Below are positions 26,850 through 35,327 of a stretch of DNA of 64,000 bases, piece after piece. The stretch is taken from NCBI GenBank assembly GCA_041653875.1, contig JBAZEM010000017.1:1-64000 (forward strand), given 5' to 3'. Under the pieces are notes generated by a model. It made no database searches. It had not been told where the DNA came from and was given only the letters and a program-made list of their open reading frames with translations. The position numbers and the translations under genes are program-made. This stretch comes from VSJD01 sp041653875. GTDB taxonomy: Bacteria > Verrucomicrobiota > Kiritimatiellia > JAAZAB01. Positions within the stretch are counted from its first letter, which is position 1; each line of letters opens with the position of its first letter.

Positions 26850-28400
26850 ATGGCAAGCGGCAGGCTCGGGCGAGGATTAACCATGGCGCTATGTTCCGCG
26901 CTGCTGTTCGCCGGTTGTCGGGAGGACTCCGCCAGGAAAGCCTACCGGCAAGGCATACAGGATCTCGATCAGGGGCGTTATGCCCAGAGCATCCGGCTGT
27001 TGCAGAAGAGCGCCGCGCTCGGCGGCACAAATGCGCCCATGGCCGCCATTTATAATGGCCTGGGTATCGCTTATTACCGCATTGGCCAGCCTGAAAATGC
27101 CCTGGGTTCTTTCGAGGCGAGCACCCGGCTGGACCCCAAATTCGCGGAACCGGTCTATAACACCGGCGTCATTATGGCCGAATCCGGGCGTGAAACTCAA
27201 GCGGCGGCTTGCTTCGAAAAGGCGGCGTTATTGGATCCTTCCGGTACGCGCGCGCTCGAATATTTGGGCCGCATTTTTTACCGGAATCAGCGCTGGGGCG
27301 ATGTTCGCAAGACCCTGGACGAGGCGCGTCGGCGCGCGCCCCGCGAACCCCGTGTCCTGACCGCCATGGCGCTCCTGGAGCTTCAAGTCACCAACGTGGC
27401 TCTGGCCATTTCCTGTCTGCAGGAAGCGTTGGAGCATGACGCCGGTTACGCCCCGGCGCTTTATAATCTGGCCGTTGTGAATCACCTCTGGCTGAAAAAC
27501 GACAATCAGGCGGCGCCGTTGTTCAAGGATTACCTGCGGCTGGCGCCGAAAGGGGAGGGCGCCGAAAAAGCCTCGCAGATACTCGCGGACATTAAGAAGC
27601 TGTCCTCGGCCGCCGGCGCCGAGGAAACTCCGGTTGTTGCGCCGCCGGCCGTCAATGCATCCGTTCCCCCCGTTTCGCCCGCGCCTGCCGACAAAACCGG
27701 GCAACAGCCGGCGTCGCCCACCCTTGGCGCAGCCAAGGCGCCGTTGCCGGCCGCCTCGCCGTCCTGCGAGGAATTATTGCGGGTTGCCCGGAAACTGGAA
27801 CAACAGGACCGTTTTGAAGCCGCCATCAACAATTATCTGCTTGCGGCGCGTGAAGCCGAACGTGTGGGCAAGCCTTCGATTCGGGATCAGGCCGCGCGGG
27901 AGGCCAATGGGCTCTGCGCGCAGAACGCCCGCGCCCATTACGAAGTGGGCCTGTATTGGGATGGGCGCGGCCGGCCGGATGAAGCCCTGTCCCATTTGAA
28001 ACAGGCCGCGGAATTGAGCAACACCTGGTACGAGGCGCACTTCGCGGTGGCCCGCGTGGCGGCGGATAAAAACGAGTTCGATACGGCTTTGGTTTCGTTG
28101 AAAAAGGCGGACCAAAGCCGCCCCGACCGGCCCGAAGCATTGTGGATGCTGGCGCAGTTGTATGACCATAATCTCGGTTTGACCAACCAGGCGATTCAGG
28201 CTTACGAACTGTTCGAACAGCGGTTTGGCGGCGGCGGGCGGAACAGCGATGGGCGCTCCGCGGATGGGCGCGCGCGCCTAAAAGAGCTGAAGGATGCCAC
28301 GGAGGAAAACATGCGCCCATCCACTCCCGCTAAAACCAATGCGCCGACCCATTGGTGGTGGCCGTTCAAGGCACAGCCGCAGAAAAATCCGGAAAATTGA
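26850..28400 (+). CDS. TPR-repeat lipoprotein
   Basis: A 516-residue protein with GGGAGG 7 bp before the ATG. The N-terminus MALCSALLFAGCRED is a lipoprotein signal with lipobox LFAGC (Cys about 23). Tetratricopeptide repeats follow (about 29-250: AYRQGIQDLDQGRYAQSIRL, AIYNGLGIAYYRIGQPENAL, ALYNLAVVNHLW), then a Pro/Ala-rich linker (about 253-300) and a second TPR block (about 305-465). It is a periplasmic or outer-membrane-facing scaffold by family; the partner is unknown. The tail NAPTHWWWPFKAQPQ is low-complexity. Confidence 0.85.
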   Translation: MASGRLGRGLTMALCSALLFAGCREDSARKAYRQGIQDLDQGRYAQSIRLLQKSAALGGTNAPMAAIYNGLGIAYYRIGQPENALGSFEASTRLDPKFAEPVYNTGVIMAESGRETQAAACFEKAALLDPSGTRALEYLGRIFYRNQRWGDVRKTLDEARRRAPREPRVLTAMALLELQVTNVALAISCLQEALEHDAGYAPALYNLAVVNHLWLKNDNQAAPLFKDYLRLAPKGEGAEKASQILADIKKLSSAAGAEETPVVAPPAVNASVPPVSPAPADKTGQQPASPTLGAAKAPLPAASPSCEELLRVARKLEQQDRFEAAINNYLLAAREAERVGKPSIRDQAAREANGLCAQNARAHYEVGLYWDGRGRPDEALSHLKQAAELSNTWYEAHFAVARVAADKNEFDTALVSLKKADQSRPDRPEALWMLAQLYDHNLGLTNQAIQAYELFEQRFGGGGRNSDGRSADGRARLKELKDATEENMRPSTPAKTNAPTHWWWPFKAQPQKNPEN

Positions 28401-28447
28401 TGCTGTGGCGGGATTGATTTAAGGGCCCGGTATGGCCGAATGCGGGC

Positions 28448-28466
28448 GCAACTAAATTTTAGTTGC
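28448..28466. promoter_or_regulatory. Perfect palindrome upstream of hicA, candidate HicB operator
   Basis: GCAACTAAA-T-TTTAGTTGC is a perfect 9-1-9 inverted repeat ending 26 bp before the hicA ATG. HicB-type antitoxins with a ribbon-helix-helix domain repress their own operon through palindromes at this position. Its link to HicB is inference from placement. Confidence 0.6.
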
Positions 28467-28492
28467 AAACGCAATGGCGGTTGTGTATCTTT

Positions 28493-28747
28493 ATGAGCAA
28501 GAAAGAAAAACTCCTGATTCGATTCCTGGCAAAGCCGTGTCCAAAAGATTTCTCATGGGCGGAATTAGAGATACTGATGCGGCATTTTAATTATAATGAA
28601 CTGAGTGGAAGTGGCTCGAGACGGAAGTTCATTCATCCTGGGACGAAACATATCATTAGCCTGCACAAGCGACATCCCGACGATACCTTGTTGGAGTACC
28701 AGATTAAAGGCGTAAAAGAGTCTCTTGAACAGCAAGGAATCATATGA
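28493..28747 (+). CDS. hicA: HicA-family mRNA-interferase toxin
   Basis: An 84-residue protein with the dsRBD-like HicA fold: KDFSWAELEILMRHFNYNEL (helix 1), SGSGSRRKFIHPGTKHIISL (beta strands) and HKRHPDDTLLEYQIKGVKES (C-terminal helix). It belongs to the HicA subgroup with SGSxRKF in place of the GSHH motif and a histidine in HKRHP. HicA cleaves mRNA without the ribosome. ATG 28493 was chosen over 28463, whose extension would cross the operator region. The stop overlaps hicB by 4 bp. Confidence 0.88.
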   Translation: MSKKEKLLIRFLAKPCPKDFSWAELEILMRHFNYNELSGSGSRRKFIHPGTKHIISLHKRHPDDTLLEYQIKGVKESLEQQGII

Positions 28748-29211
28748 ATGATTGTTTGGAATACAAGGGGTATCTTGGTTCAGTTGAAGTCTGTCTTGAA
28801 AACAGGTGTTTTCATGGACGCATAGAGTTTATCGAGGATCTCATCACCTTTGAGGCGGTAGCGTTCGATGAGCTTGAACGTGAATTTCATCTTGCTGTCG
28901 ATGATTACCTTTTGACCTGCAAACAGGTCGACAAGGAACCGGATAAACCTTTCAAAGGCACTTTCAATGTCCGTGTGGGATCCGATATTCATAGGCGCGC
29001 GGCTCTTTCTGCACGCAAGAGCGGCCATAGTCTCAATGACTTTGTAAAAGAGGCCATTGAGAGGCGCGTTGATGAAGAAAAACAGGTCGTGCACTATGAG
29101 CACACAGTCCGCCATACATTCGCATTCGAACGCATCGAACCCGCCATATTTTCCAGACCGGCACAGAATTTTGGAGAACACACATGGAACCGAGTCGCCC
29201 GGCAGAATTAA
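28744..29211 (+). CDS. hicB: HicB-family antitoxin with a C-terminal extension
   Basis: A 155-residue antitoxin. Residues 1-65 (YKGYLGSVEVCLENRCFHGR, DELEREFHLAVDDYLLTC) form the degenerate RNase H-like HicB domain; residues 70-110 (KGTFNVRVGSDIHRRAAL, GHSLNDFVKEAIERRV) are the ribbon-helix-helix DNA-binding domain. HicB proteins of this type normally stop near residue 112. Here some 43 extra residues follow (EKQVVHYEHTVRHTFAFERI to the end). In toxin-antitoxin-chaperone systems the antitoxin carries just such an aggregation-prone C-terminal chaperone-addiction tail. It overlaps hicA by 4 bp and the next gene by 28 bp. Confidence 0.87.
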   Translation: MNDCLEYKGYLGSVEVCLENRCFHGRIEFIEDLITFEAVAFDELEREFHLAVDDYLLTCKQVDKEPDKPFKGTFNVRVGSDIHRRAALSARKSGHSLNDFVKEAIERRVDEEKQVVHYEHTVRHTFAFERIEPAIFSRPAQNFGEHTWNRVARQN

Positions 29212-29621
29212 AAGGCATCGTGTTTGAAAAAACGGAAATAACGGGCACGGAGTTTAAGATATTGAAAAAGCCCGGCAAGGATGTCCATGGGTATATAAAG
29301 TTCAATTTGAATATCCTTCCTGAATTCAAGGCGGAACCCGAAACAAAGTTGCCGCATTCTTTCAAGCTCAAGACAGAAGCGCTTTTACAAGCCTTTTCTG
29401 GCGACATGGGAAAAAGCCCGCCTGAAGGCGAAGAACTAATGTCGTGCAAGGTGCAACTGGTTCTTAATTACCGCATTCAAGAGCCGCACTACACAGACGA
29501 AGAAATTAAAAAATATCTCTGGTGCTTTCAGTCACAGGCGGCGGTGGTTGTGCGCGGTTATTTGCGTGACTTGTTGAGAGACACCGCTTTTGCGTCTATT
29601 CCAATCCATGTGGATGCTTAA
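29184..29621 (+). CDS. SecB-like chaperone, third gene of the hic operon
   Basis: A 145-residue protein starting inside hicB (28-bp overlap). Order of parts suits the SecB fold: strand ELKGIVFEKTEITGTEF, strand YIKFNLNILPEF, strand LMSCKVQLVLNYRI, then a long helix YLWCFQSQAAVVVRGYLRDL ending TAFASIPIHV, which lines up with the SecB segment where a helix is followed by an FPxLxLAPVNF-type end. No catalytic motif is seen. SecB-like chaperones occur as third genes of toxin-antitoxin-chaperone operons, where they protect the antitoxin from degradation. Assignment is by pattern and context, moderately sure. Confidence 0.6.
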   Translation: MEPSRPAELKGIVFEKTEITGTEFKILKKPGKDVHGYIKFNLNILPEFKAEPETKLPHSFKLKTEALLQAFSGDMGKSPPEGEELMSCKVQLVLNYRIQEPHYTDEEIKKYLWCFQSQAAVVVRGYLRDLLRDTAFASIPIHVDA

Positions 29622-29623
29622 CC

Positions 29624-30214
29624 ATGACATTTGGAAACATGTTTACGATCATGGAAGTGTTCGCGATCGTGCTCGTGCTGTGGGAATTCTTGTGGGGCCT
29701 GAAACGGGGGCTTTCGGGCGAGCTTGCGCGGCTGATCGGCACGCTGACCGGGCTCGTCGCCGGCCTGCGCTTTTACCAGACCGTGGGCCGCCTGCTGTCC
29801 GACAATACCCGGCTTTCGGAGGACCCGGAACTGGCCCTGGCCGTGGCGTTCCTTCTGATCGTGGCTTGTGTGGCGCTCCTATTCCTCATTTTGCGCTTGA
29901 TCCTGCGCCTGCTGATGGCGGTCAAGTTCAACGACAGGATCGACCGTTCGGGAGGCGGGGTTGCCGGTCTCTTGCGGGGAGCGCTGATGGCGTTCCTGTG
30001 CGTGTATGCGGTCGGTTTGTGGCCCCACGAAGATCTGCGGAACTTGGTGCGCAAGCAGTCCATCGTCGGGCGGACGGTCTTCCAGTATGCGCCGCCGGCG
30101 ATCGAAAAACTGAATGCCGTCCGCTGGCTCGATGTCGGCGTGAAGCCGCCACCGCTGACTCCGGACGCCATGCAACCTAAGGAGCTTTTGGCCCCGCTGG
30201 CCGAAGACAAATAG
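29624..30214 (+). CDS. CvpA-like membrane protein
   Basis: A 196-residue protein with four hydrophobic segments. MEVFAIVLVLWEFLWGLKRG, LIGTLTGLVAGLRFYQTVG and the final helices fit the CvpA family, inner-membrane proteins tied to colicin V production in E. coli and to envelope or biofilm phenotypes elsewhere. The C-terminal 50 residues are polar. It starts two bases after the stop of the SecB-like gene, so it could be read from the same transcript, but it looks like housekeeping content rather than part of the toxin module. Confidence 0.75.
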   Translation: MTFGNMFTIMEVFAIVLVLWEFLWGLKRGLSGELARLIGTLTGLVAGLRFYQTVGRLLSDNTRLSEDPELALAVAFLLIVACVALLFLILRLILRLLMAVKFNDRIDRSGGGVAGLLRGALMAFLCVYAVGLWPHEDLRNLVRKQSIVGRTVFQYAPPAIEKLNAVRWLDVGVKPPPLTPDAMQPKELLAPLAEDK

Positions 30215-30236
30215 GAGCCAACGTTACGTGTATTCA

Positions 30237-30306
30237 GGATTTCCGCTTTCGCGGGAATGACAGAATGGGTGGGCGTTGTTTGTCATTCCCGACCTGATCG
30301 GGAATC
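30237..30306. repeat. Inverted repeat before dnaG
   Basis: Left arm ggatttccgctttcgcgggaatgaca (30237-30263, split by a ttcgcgggaa core) and right arm tgtcattcccgacctgatcg with gggaatcc (30280-30306), spacer about 16 bp. It is one more word family of the intergenic type. Confidence 0.75.
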
Positions 30307-30351
30307 CATAATTTTTGTCGCCGCCTTTGGCGGCCTGATTCAAAAGAAGCC

Positions 30352-32223
30352 ATGCTCAAGGTCCCTCATGCCGTGTTGGAGGAGATCCGTCTCGCTAACG
30401 ATATTGCGACAGTGATTGGCGCCTATTTCACGCTCCAGCGCAGCGGCGCAACCTTCAAGGCCCTTTGCCCGTTCCACAAGGAAAAGACGCCGTCCTTCCT
30501 GGTCAATCCCCAGCGCCAGACCTATCACTGTTTCGGCTGCGGCGCGGGCGGGGACGTGTTCCGGTTCGTCATGGATTACGAAAAAGTGGATTTCATGACG
30601 GCCGTGAAAATGCTGGCCCAGCGCGCCGGTATCCGGCTGAAGCTGGAATCGGACGGCGATGACGGCCAGGGCGGCAAGCAGGCGCTTTACGAAATCAATG
30701 CGCTCGCCGCCAAACTCTACCAGCAATTCCTGCTCAAACGCCCGGAAGGCGCGGCCGCGCGCAAGTACCTGGCATCGCGCGACCTGCCGGAGGCGACCAT
30801 CGAGGAGTTTGCGATCGGCTTCGCGCCGGAGCGCTGGGACACCATCCTGCGCTGGGCCGAAAAAACACACACGCACGAACAACTGGAAGCCGCCGGATTG
30901 ATCATCCCGGCCAAGCCGCGCCCCGGCGATTCGACATCGGCCGAAGGCCCCGCGCGCTGGTACGATCGCTTCCGCAACCGGCTCATGTTTCCCATCCAGG
31001 ACGAGCAGGGGCGCATTGTGGGGTTCAGCGGGCGCGTGTTGACCGCCGAGGCCGAAGCGGCCAAATACGTCAACACGCCGGAGACCGCGCTGTTCCGTAA
31101 AGGCCATATCCTCTATGCGCTTCACAAGGCGCGCCGCGCCATCGTGGAGTCGCGCGAGGCCATCGTCTGCGAGGGGCAGATTGACGTCATTCGCTGTCAT
31201 CTGGCCGGATTTCAGACGGCGGTGGCGGCCCAGGGCACGGCGTTCACCGCCGACCATGCCCGCATCCTGAAGCGCTATGCCGACAGCATTGCGCTCGTCT
31301 TCGATGCCGACCGGGCCGGACAGGATGCCGCCCTGCGCGCGGCGGACACGTTCCTCCAGGTGGGGCTGGTCGTGCGCATCGCGGCGCTTCCGGCGGGCGA
31401 GGACCCCGATTCGCTGATCCGCCGCAAGGATGGCGCGGCCGAATTCCGCAGCCTGCTCCAGGGCGCCAAATCAGCGCTCGATTTTCAAATCGATGTCCTC
31501 ACCGGCCGCGAAAAGCCGGATACGGAAGCCGGCCTGATGCGGCTGGCCGCGGCCGTGGTGGCGACGATTGCCCGCACACCCAATGCCGTCCAGCAGGCGC
31601 GGCTCGTCCGGCAGGCCGCCGCGCGCATGGCCGTGCCGGAGACGGCGCTCCAGCAGGAATTGGACAAGGTCCTGAAGCGCAGTCGGCCGGTGGTCGTGGT
31701 CCCCGCGCCGCCAAAAGCCGAACCGGCCGTGCCGCAGTCGATCAAGGAATTGGCGCTGGCCGAACACCTCGCGGCGAATCTGGAGTTGGCGGGTCTGGTC
31801 AGAAAGTATTTGCCGCTGGAACTGGTGACGGATTTGCCGTGCCGGCAGGTGATCCGGGCCTGTCTGCAGGCGGAGCAGGGCAAGCGGGATGTCATGAGTA
31901 TCATCGCGGAGCAGGATAACGAGGAACGGGATCTATCCCGGTTTGTGGCCCAGGCGCTGGCGGCGCCGGCCAAGATCAAGAGCGATTTTGCGACCCGCGA
32001 GGAGTCGGTCAAATCGCTCATTTTGGGTATCCGCACGGCGGCGCTCCAGCGGCGCCGCAAAGAGATCGCCAAGCAATGCCAGGCCCTGCGCGCCGGGGCG
32101 GGCTCAAAGTTGTCGGCGCCTGCGGAGATGAAAAAGCTGGATTTGGAATATACGCAACTGGGATATGATGTCGCCAAACTCAAGCAGTGGGACACCGCCG
32201 TGCCGGTCATGGAAGGGATGTGA
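30352..32223 (+). CDS. dnaG: DNA primase
   Basis: A 623-residue DnaG, which lays RNA primers for replication. The CHC2 zinc-binding domain is at the N-terminus (CPFHKEKTPSFLVNP, then YHCFGCGAGGDVFRFVM, about 40-75), the catalytic core with the RFRNRLMFPIQDEQGRIVGF block follows, and the TOPRIM motifs IVCEGQIDVI and LVFDADRAGQDAALRA hold the metal-binding acids (about 260-325). The C-terminal helicase-interaction domain is weakly conserved, as usual. In many genomes rpoD follows; here a NYN-domain gene does. Confidence 0.96.
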   Translation: MLKVPHAVLEEIRLANDIATVIGAYFTLQRSGATFKALCPFHKEKTPSFLVNPQRQTYHCFGCGAGGDVFRFVMDYEKVDFMTAVKMLAQRAGIRLKLESDGDDGQGGKQALYEINALAAKLYQQFLLKRPEGAAARKYLASRDLPEATIEEFAIGFAPERWDTILRWAEKTHTHEQLEAAGLIIPAKPRPGDSTSAEGPARWYDRFRNRLMFPIQDEQGRIVGFSGRVLTAEAEAAKYVNTPETALFRKGHILYALHKARRAIVESREAIVCEGQIDVIRCHLAGFQTAVAAQGTAFTADHARILKRYADSIALVFDADRAGQDAALRAADTFLQVGLVVRIAALPAGEDPDSLIRRKDGAAEFRSLLQGAKSALDFQIDVLTGREKPDTEAGLMRLAAAVVATIARTPNAVQQARLVRQAAARMAVPETALQQELDKVLKRSRPVVVVPAPPKAEPAVPQSIKELALAEHLAANLELAGLVRKYLPLELVTDLPCRQVIRACLQAEQGKRDVMSIIAEQDNEERDLSRFVAQALAAPAKIKSDFATREESVKSLILGIRTAALQRRRKEIAKQCQALRAGAGSKLSAPAEMKKLDLEYTQLGYDVAKLKQWDTAVPVMEGM

Positions 32224-32464
32224 GGGCTTGGCATGCCGGCGCGGAATGGGGCGCCAATTTCGAAACATAGCGGTTCTGACGAACCGCAGTCACACCAGTT
32301 CGGTGTAGGGGCCGTTCGATAGAACGGCATAGTTGCCGAAGACCTTATTTAGCTTGAAGAAAATCGCCGGATGGGATAACGTCAGAGCGAATAAATAGGG
32401 GAAGCAAGCTTGATCCGGAGTTAAGACACACCGCAATTTTTAAGTTGTTAAAAAGGATGTGACC
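32224..32464. repeat. Gap between dnaG and the NYN gene, with one hairpin repeat
   Basis: 32268-32335 carries agcggttctgacgaaccgca and ggccgttcgatagaacggca units, the family of 3.86 and 24.03 kb. The rest (32340-32460) is AT-richer and probably holds the promoter of the next gene; no clear -35/-10 pair was found. Confidence 0.65.
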
Positions 32465-33136
32465 ATGAGTTTTTTAAGCAAGTTATTCGGTAAGCGCAAC
32501 ACTTTGACCCGGCCGGCGGAGGATCGGGTTTACGTGGTGGACGCCACCGGCATGGTGGATCCGCGCCAGCGTAACGGCGGCGGCCAGGCCAGTCCCCGCG
32601 ACCATTTTGCGATCCTGCGGATGCTGTCCCAGTTTGCCGAACGGGAAGGTGTCGCAATCCAGGCGGTTTTTACCGGGCGCCCTTTGCGCGAGGCCGGCGA
32701 GGGCCAGGAATTCAAGGGGGTGCGCGTGTTCTACGCCGAGACCACCGCGAGCGCCCAGGCCCGGATGAAAGAACTGATCCGCAAACTGGCCGGCCGCAAA
32801 GACGTGGTTTTGTTGACGGCGGATGCCGCGCTGGAGCGGGAGGCTGTGGAACTGGGCGCGGTCTGTATGCGGCTTTCGACTTTGCGGAAAAGTTTTGACG
32901 AACGGGATGACCGCGAGCGGGGCGACCAGGGAAATCGCGGCGAACATGGCGATCGGGATCGCGGGAATCGCGAGCGCGGTAACCGTGACCGTGGAAATCG
33001 CGATCGTGGCGATCGGGATCGCCAGCAAAGGCCCAATAACAATCGCAACCCTGCCCCCGAAACGCCGGAAGAGCCCGCCGAGGAGGCTGGGCCGCGCGAG
33101 AATCCGTCGGTGAACGATCTGATCGATCCGGTCTAA
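32465..33136 (+). CDS. NYN (YacP-like) domain protein with charged Gly/Asn/Arg/Asp repeat tail
   Basis: A 223-residue protein from ATG 32465 (AAGGA 7 bp upstream). Residues 20-140 resemble NYN/PIN-fold nucleases of the YacP group: RVYVVDATGMVD with a first acidic residue, VAIQAVFTGRP, GVRVFYAETTASAQARMKEL and DVVLLTADAALEREAV. From about residue 148 the chain becomes short repeats of DRGNRDRG and ERGNRDRG type with alternating charges, then an acidic end. RG-rich tails often bind RNA. An RNA-processing role is inference; no close characterised relative is recognised. Confidence 0.7.
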   Translation: MSFLSKLFGKRNTLTRPAEDRVYVVDATGMVDPRQRNGGGQASPRDHFAILRMLSQFAEREGVAIQAVFTGRPLREAGEGQEFKGVRVFYAETTASAQARMKELIRKLAGRKDVVLLTADAALEREAVELGAVCMRLSTLRKSFDERDDRERGDQGNRGEHGDRDRGNRERGNRDRGNRDRGDRDRQQRPNNNRNPAPETPEEPAEEAGPRENPSVNDLIDPV

Positions 33137-33150
33137 CGCCTGCAACCAAA

Positions 33151-33285
33151 ATTCGAAATTCGAATATCTAAATCCGAAACAAATCCGAATAATCAAAAAA
33201 GCAAATTCAAAACAAGATCGTTTGGGTCATTTAACATTCAGGTTTTGATTTTGATATTGTTTCGGATTTCGTGCTTCGGATTTCT
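33151..33285. repeat. Inverted word repeat at convergent 3' ends
   Basis: Left arm 33151-33190 (words attcgaaattcgaa, aaatccgaaacaaatccg) and right arm 33248-33285 (gtttcggatttcgtgcttcg) pair around a 57-bp spacer. The right arm lies inside the 3' end of rlmB and encodes its last residues. The position between converging genes would suit a bidirectional terminator. Confidence 0.8.
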
Positions 33286-34025
33286 GGTTCTTCATTGGGT
33301 ATCTGCGGCTGTGTCTGCAACATGAAGAGCGCGATGCCCGCCGCCACCGAGGCGTTGAGCGACGTGACATGGCCCTGCTGGGGAATGCTCACGAGATGAT
33401 GGGCCTGATTAAGAATGTGTTGGCCGACCGCCCGATGCTCGCCGCCGATTACCAGCAGCATCTTTTTCGGATTCCGTTCGTTCAGACGCCGCAAGTCTTC
33501 CTTGCCGCGCGCGTCCAGGGCCGCCAGTGTAAATCCCAGCGGCAACAGGATTTTGACGTATTCGTTGGCCGTGTGGTCCCGGGCAATCCGCAGATATTCG
33601 GTGGCGCCGGAGGAAGCCTTGACGACGGAAGGATAGATTTCCGGAACCCCCCGATTGGCCAATAGAACATCGTGCCAGCCGAAAATTTCGGCGCTGCGCA
33701 AAATGGCGCCGACGTTCTGCGGGTCTTCCACGTTGTCGATCAACAACAGGCGGTCGGCTTCCTGCAAGCCCTCCAGGGAGGCGTAGGGATAGGATTCCGT
33801 TTCCAGCACGATCCCCTGGTGCTCTGTCGTTCCGCATAGATCGAAGAGCCGGCGCTTGTCGGCGGCGGTGATGGGCGTCTTGGCCTCGTTCAATAGTTCG
33901 GTCAGTTTGCGGCGTCGGGAGCCGGTGGCGCCGCTTGGGCCGAAATAAGCCGCGCGGATCGCGCGGCGCCGGGCGCGCACGACCTCGAAGGCCGGGTTGA
34001 TGCCGTATATATATTCGGTGGTCAT
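33231..34025 (-). CDS. rlmB: SpoU-family 23S rRNA 2'-O-ribose methyltransferase (RlmB/TrmH type)
   Basis: A 264-residue SPOUT methyltransferase. The N-terminal substrate-binding part begins YIYGINPAFEVVRARRRAI; the knotted domain has motif 1 LLLIDNVEDPQNVGAILRSA, motif 2 MLLVIGGEHRAVG and motif 3 SIPQQGHVTSLNASVAAGIA. Relatives methylate a ribose in 23S rRNA (G2251) or tRNA; RlmB is favoured by the GxNP start. The last 20 residues (EPEIRSTKSETISKSKPEC) come from the intergenic word repeat that provides the stop. Confidence 0.88.
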   Translation of the reverse strand: MTTEYIYGINPAFEVVRARRRAIRAAYFGPSGATGSRRRKLTELLNEAKTPITAADKRRLFDLCGTTEHQGIVLETESYPYASLEGLQEADRLLLIDNVEDPQNVGAILRSAEIFGWHDVLLANRGVPEIYPSVVKASSGATEYLRIARDHTANEYVKILLPLGFTLAALDARGKEDLRRLNERNPKKMLLVIGGEHRAVGQHILNQAHHLVSIPQQGHVTSLNASVAAGIALFMLQTQPQIPNEEPEIRSTKSETISKSKPEC

Positions 34026-34049
34026 GGCGGTTTTAACGTATAGGAATTA

Positions 34050-34160
34050 AATCTTCTGTAGCCGCGCCACATAGGGGCGCGTTCTTCCGGAGCGTCGGCC
34101 TTCGTCCGCCGGCTACAGTTCCGCCAGAGGCGGATCCGCCTTCGGCGGAAAAAGTTATCA
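34050..34160. repeat. Hairpin repeat upstream of rlmB
   Basis: tgtagccgcgccacataggg (34060) and gccggctacagttccgcc (34108) form the inverted arms, followed by the aggcggatccgccttcggcg palindrome (34131 onward), the same unit as 4.07-4.17 kb. Confidence 0.8.
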
Positions 34161-34166
34161 CAGGGC

Positions 34167-34706
34167 CTAATTTTTTTTTGGCGCTTGGACTTGCTGTTTG
34201 AGATCGTCGGTGAGCAAGTCCCAGAGCCGGGGATGGGCCTCCACCAGCCTGGCAATATCCGCCAGATCTTTGATCCGCTTGCTTTGCCTTCGTTCAGGCT
34301 CGGACCAGGCCTTCATCTTGCCTCTGAGGGTGTCTTCCAAAGAAGCCACGCGCAGGAGAATGCCATGCACATCGGCGGTCACGGCGCGGGCGGGGAAGTC
34401 CCGATAGAAATCCTCCGTGCTGAGTTGAATGCTGACGGTCGAATGCCCCTTGAAGTTGATGAACCACTCGAATCGCTCGGAACTAAATCCCGCCTCCTCG
34501 AGCAATTCGACGGTGCGCTCGATTGCATCTGACGCCACGACGATATCCACGTCCTGGGTCACCATGGGTTGCTCCGCCCAGTGATTCACCGCCACGCCGC
34601 CTATGACGCACCACACGGCGTCCGCTCTTTCAAGGCAGTCAACAAGGCGCATGACATCGTTCGTTCCGCCGGAAGTCTGCCAATCGTAAAATTGCTTCGC
34701 AGTCAT
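34167..34706 (-). CDS. Nucleotidyltransferase-fold protein (AbiEii-like)
   Basis: A 179-residue protein with the nucleotidyltransferase core CVIGGVAVNHWAEQPMVTQD then VDIVV (about 33-56), which carries the GG and the Dx(D) metal motif in the form TQDVDIVV, and the later VASLEDTLRGKMKAW and KRIKDLADIARLV. Relatives include AbiEii-type toxins and MNT-domain proteins. No antitoxin gene is adjacent, so a toxin role is not supported. It lies downstream of the exonuclease gene on the same strand. Confidence 0.75.
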   Translation of the reverse strand: MTAKQFYDWQTSGGTNDVMRLVDCLERADAVWCVIGGVAVNHWAEQPMVTQDVDIVVASDAIERTVELLEEAGFSSERFEWFINFKGHSTVSIQLSTEDFYRDFPARAVTADVHGILLRVASLEDTLRGKMKAWSEPERRQSKRIKDLADIARLVEAHPRLWDLLTDDLKQQVQAPKKN

Positions 34707-34788
34707 GAGTGGACGCTACCAGAACGCCCCGGCGGTTGCCACTGTTATTTGAACGAACATGGGCGCGGACGGGTGGCGTTGTATGGGT

Positions 34789-35313
34789 TCAAGCCGACTT
34801 GAACACGACGCCGTCTTGCATGGCGGCCATGACAATACGGGCGCAGGCTTCCGCGTCCGAGGCGGCATCGTGATGGTTTAGCGGGATCTTCAAGCGGCGG
34901 CAAACATCGGGCAGTTTGGTCGGGTAGATGCTCCACACGCGGCGGGCGAGTTCCACGGTGCATTCGAAGCGGATGCGCGGCGGCATGGCGCCGGCTTGCG
35001 CGCAACAGGCGGCAAGCACTTTTTGATCGAAGCGGGCATTATGCGCGGCGATGAACGTGGTGCGCTCGAAATGCCCCGCGAGCGCCGGCCATACCTCCTG
35101 AAACGTCGGCTGGCCCTCGACATCCTCCCAGCGGATGCCGTGGATATACGTGAATTCGAATTCTTGCCGGGGCGGGCGGATGAGGCGATAGGCGCGGTCA
35201 ACGATCGCGCCGTCCTCCACGGTTACGACGGCCACCGCGCAGGCGCTGTCGCTGCCGCGATCGGCGGTCTCGAAATCGATGGCCGTAAACCGCGGAAGTC
35301 GTTTGCGTTTCAT
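34789..35313 (-). CDS. DEDDh 3'-5' exonuclease (DnaQ-like)
   Basis: A 174-residue exonuclease. The five catalytic residues are visible: D and E in FTAIDFETADRGSD (about 9-22), D in FIAAHNARFDQKVL (about 87-100), and H and D in LNHHDAASDAEACARI. This is the size and domain content of the DNA polymerase III epsilon or exonuclease X group; without polymerase partner motifs its substrate is open. It begins 14 bp after trpA and so is probably the last gene of the trp transcript. Confidence 0.9.
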   Translation of the reverse strand: MKRKRLPRFTAIDFETADRGSDSACAVAVVTVEDGAIVDRAYRLIRPPRQEFEFTYIHGIRWEDVEGQPTFQEVWPALAGHFERTTFIAAHNARFDQKVLAACCAQAGAMPPRIRFECTVELARRVWSIYPTKLPDVCRRLKIPLNHHDAASDAEACARIVMAAMQDGVVFKSA

Positions 35314-35327
35314 GCGTCAATCCTTCG

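Noticed and set aside
34167..34706. AbiE-type abortive infection toxin
   Set aside because: Only the nucleotidyltransferase fold is shared; there is no AbiEi antitoxin neighbour.
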